Origin: Xanthobacteraceae bacterium
Lineage (GTDB): Bacteria; Pseudomonadota; Alphaproteobacteria; Rhizobiales; Xanthobacteraceae
Direction of reading: 5' to 3'
NCBI GenBank assembly: GCA_030037185.1
Contig: JASHRR010000458.1
Span: 1 to 6,230, forward strand
DNA length: 6,230 bases
The first letter of the stretch is position 1; the number at the start of each line of letters is the position of its first letter. Both the position numbers and the translations under genes were made by a program. The notes under the pieces are model-generated. The model was given only the letters and a program-made list of their open reading frames with translations. It had not been told where the DNA came from and searched no databases. This document shows positions 5,867-6,230 of the stretch, piece after piece.

Positions 5867-6001
5867 ATGTGGTTTCATGCGGTGATTGATCGCCGTGCCG
5901 ACGCCGCGGCCCTCAATGCGATCGCCAGCGGATCACAACACAGCAGCATGACAGCCATCAGCGACCCACGTGCAGATTTTCTCAACCCCGAGCCACGGTA
6001 G
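5867..6001 (+). CDS. Possible 44-residue ORF, unrecognised
   Basis: ATG at 5867 with GGGGA four bases upstream opens a frame beginning MWFHAVIDRRADAAALNAIA and ending DPRADFLNPEPR before TAG at 5999-6001. Its composition is protein-like (mixed hydrophobic and charged, no arginine/serine bias) and the frame is open upstream to a TGA at 5819, so it could equally be the relic of a longer coding region. I recognise no family. It is too short to trust without homologues. Confidence 0.22.
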   Translation: MWFHAVIDRRADAAALNAIASGSQHSSMTAISDPRADFLNPEPR

Positions 6002-6087
6002 CGAGTCGAGAGGCAGCCCTAAATCAGCCCAAACGAGCCAAAGCAGTCCCGCCATCTCGTCTCGCCCCCTCGACACATCCTGACCGA

Positions 6088-6230
6088 CGCATGCTGCTGG
6101 AACGGCTCGGCCTGGCGGATGTAACCGGCGAGAGCGTCAGTGCTCTTGTGCCGGGACCTTCATTTCCTAGACGCCGGCGCCGTTGCTCGCCGCCGTCGAG
6201 ATCCAGCCCGACCGCATCGAGTGACTGCCG
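6088..6230 (-). pseudogene. Tyrosine recombinase (phage-type integrase) C-terminal remnant
   Basis: Reading in from the right edge on the minus strand, 6229-6170 gives GSHSMRSGWISTAASNGAGV and then a TAG (6169-6167). In another frame, 6153-6088 gives RHKSTDALAGYIRQAEPF and QQHA. Together these match the C-terminal catalytic region of tyrosine recombinases: HxxR (HSMR), then RHKS in place of GHKS, and the nucleophilic Tyr in AGYIR (codon 6123-6121). The family text is close to HSLRAGFxTTAAxNGA, then xRHKSTDxLxGYIRxAE. The stop and the frame change between the two blocks (a net indel near 6152-6166) show it is broken here. The rest of the gene would lie beyond the window. Such enzymes integrate and excise phages, ICEs and genomic islands, so this may mark the edge of the element that carried the relaxase. 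The family call is strong despite the short length. Confidence 0.78.

Noticed and set aside
6024..6230. Minus-strand frame open across 68 codons in a third frame
   Set aside because: It is arginine/serine-rich and contains none of the recombinase motifs, which are in the other two frames.
1..6230. CRISPR array, tRNA or rRNA genes
   Set aside because: No regularly spaced direct repeats, no tRNA cloverleaf with the T-loop consensus, and no rRNA-like sequence were seen on either strand.

Overview
The window is GC-rich DNA that looks like an accessory, partly decayed stretch of an alphaproteobacterial genome. The gene families present (the DUF1185 amino-acid-synthesis family, NHL-repeat proteins, PF04392-type ABC substrate-binding proteins, DUF3363 relaxases) point towards Bradyrhizobium, Rhodopseudomonas or relatives. 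That assignment rests on recognised protein families, not on any marker gene. Three genes look intact. Most of the rest is broken pieces of mobile-element and metabolic genes.

Left part (1-934). Nothing is recognisable in 1-285. A short N-terminal piece of a beta-lactamase-type serine hydrolase follows, with a frameshift just before its SMTKP active-site motif. Next comes the first 29 codons of an IS transposase/integrase (518-604). Its homology stops exactly where a sequence resembling the 5' end of a group II intron begins (605, GTGCAG, then a GGGTGAAAGTCCC hairpin). The intron piece is itself cut off and abuts the N-terminal two-fifths or so of a DUF1185 protein on the minus strand (934 down to about 731).

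Middle (935-3743). A 130-base divergent intergenic region precedes an intact exported NHL-repeat six-bladed beta-propeller protein (1065-2126). Converging on it from the minus strand is a fragment of a PF04392 substrate-binding protein. This fragment is joined abruptly, near 2378, to a heavily frameshifted relaxase of the DUF3363 (RlxS-like) family that runs back to about 3633. The relaxase is a dead remnant of a conjugative or integrative element. A long hairpin (3704-3743) lies between it and the next gene.

Right part (3744-6230). An intact HEAT-repeat protein with a C-terminal TPR-like segment (minus, 3754-5145, GTG start favoured) has no frameshift despite its decayed surroundings. A 61-residue two-helix membrane protein (5413-5598) follows on the plus strand. 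Then come about 490 bases without a confident gene, holding a hairpin, a tandem 8-mer and a possible 44-codon ORF. At the right edge is the C-terminal catalytic part of a tyrosine recombinase (minus), carrying HxxR, RHKS and the Tyr nucleophile but broken by a stop and a frameshift.

Overall the window reads as a mosaic left by repeated insertion, recombination and deletion. The relaxase and integrase remnants may come from one former integrative element. The HEAT gene, between them and intact, is the likeliest active cargo. I see no convincing previously undescribed system. The strongest leads are the IS/intron junction, the reconstructable relaxase, and the HEAT gene with its flanking hairpin.
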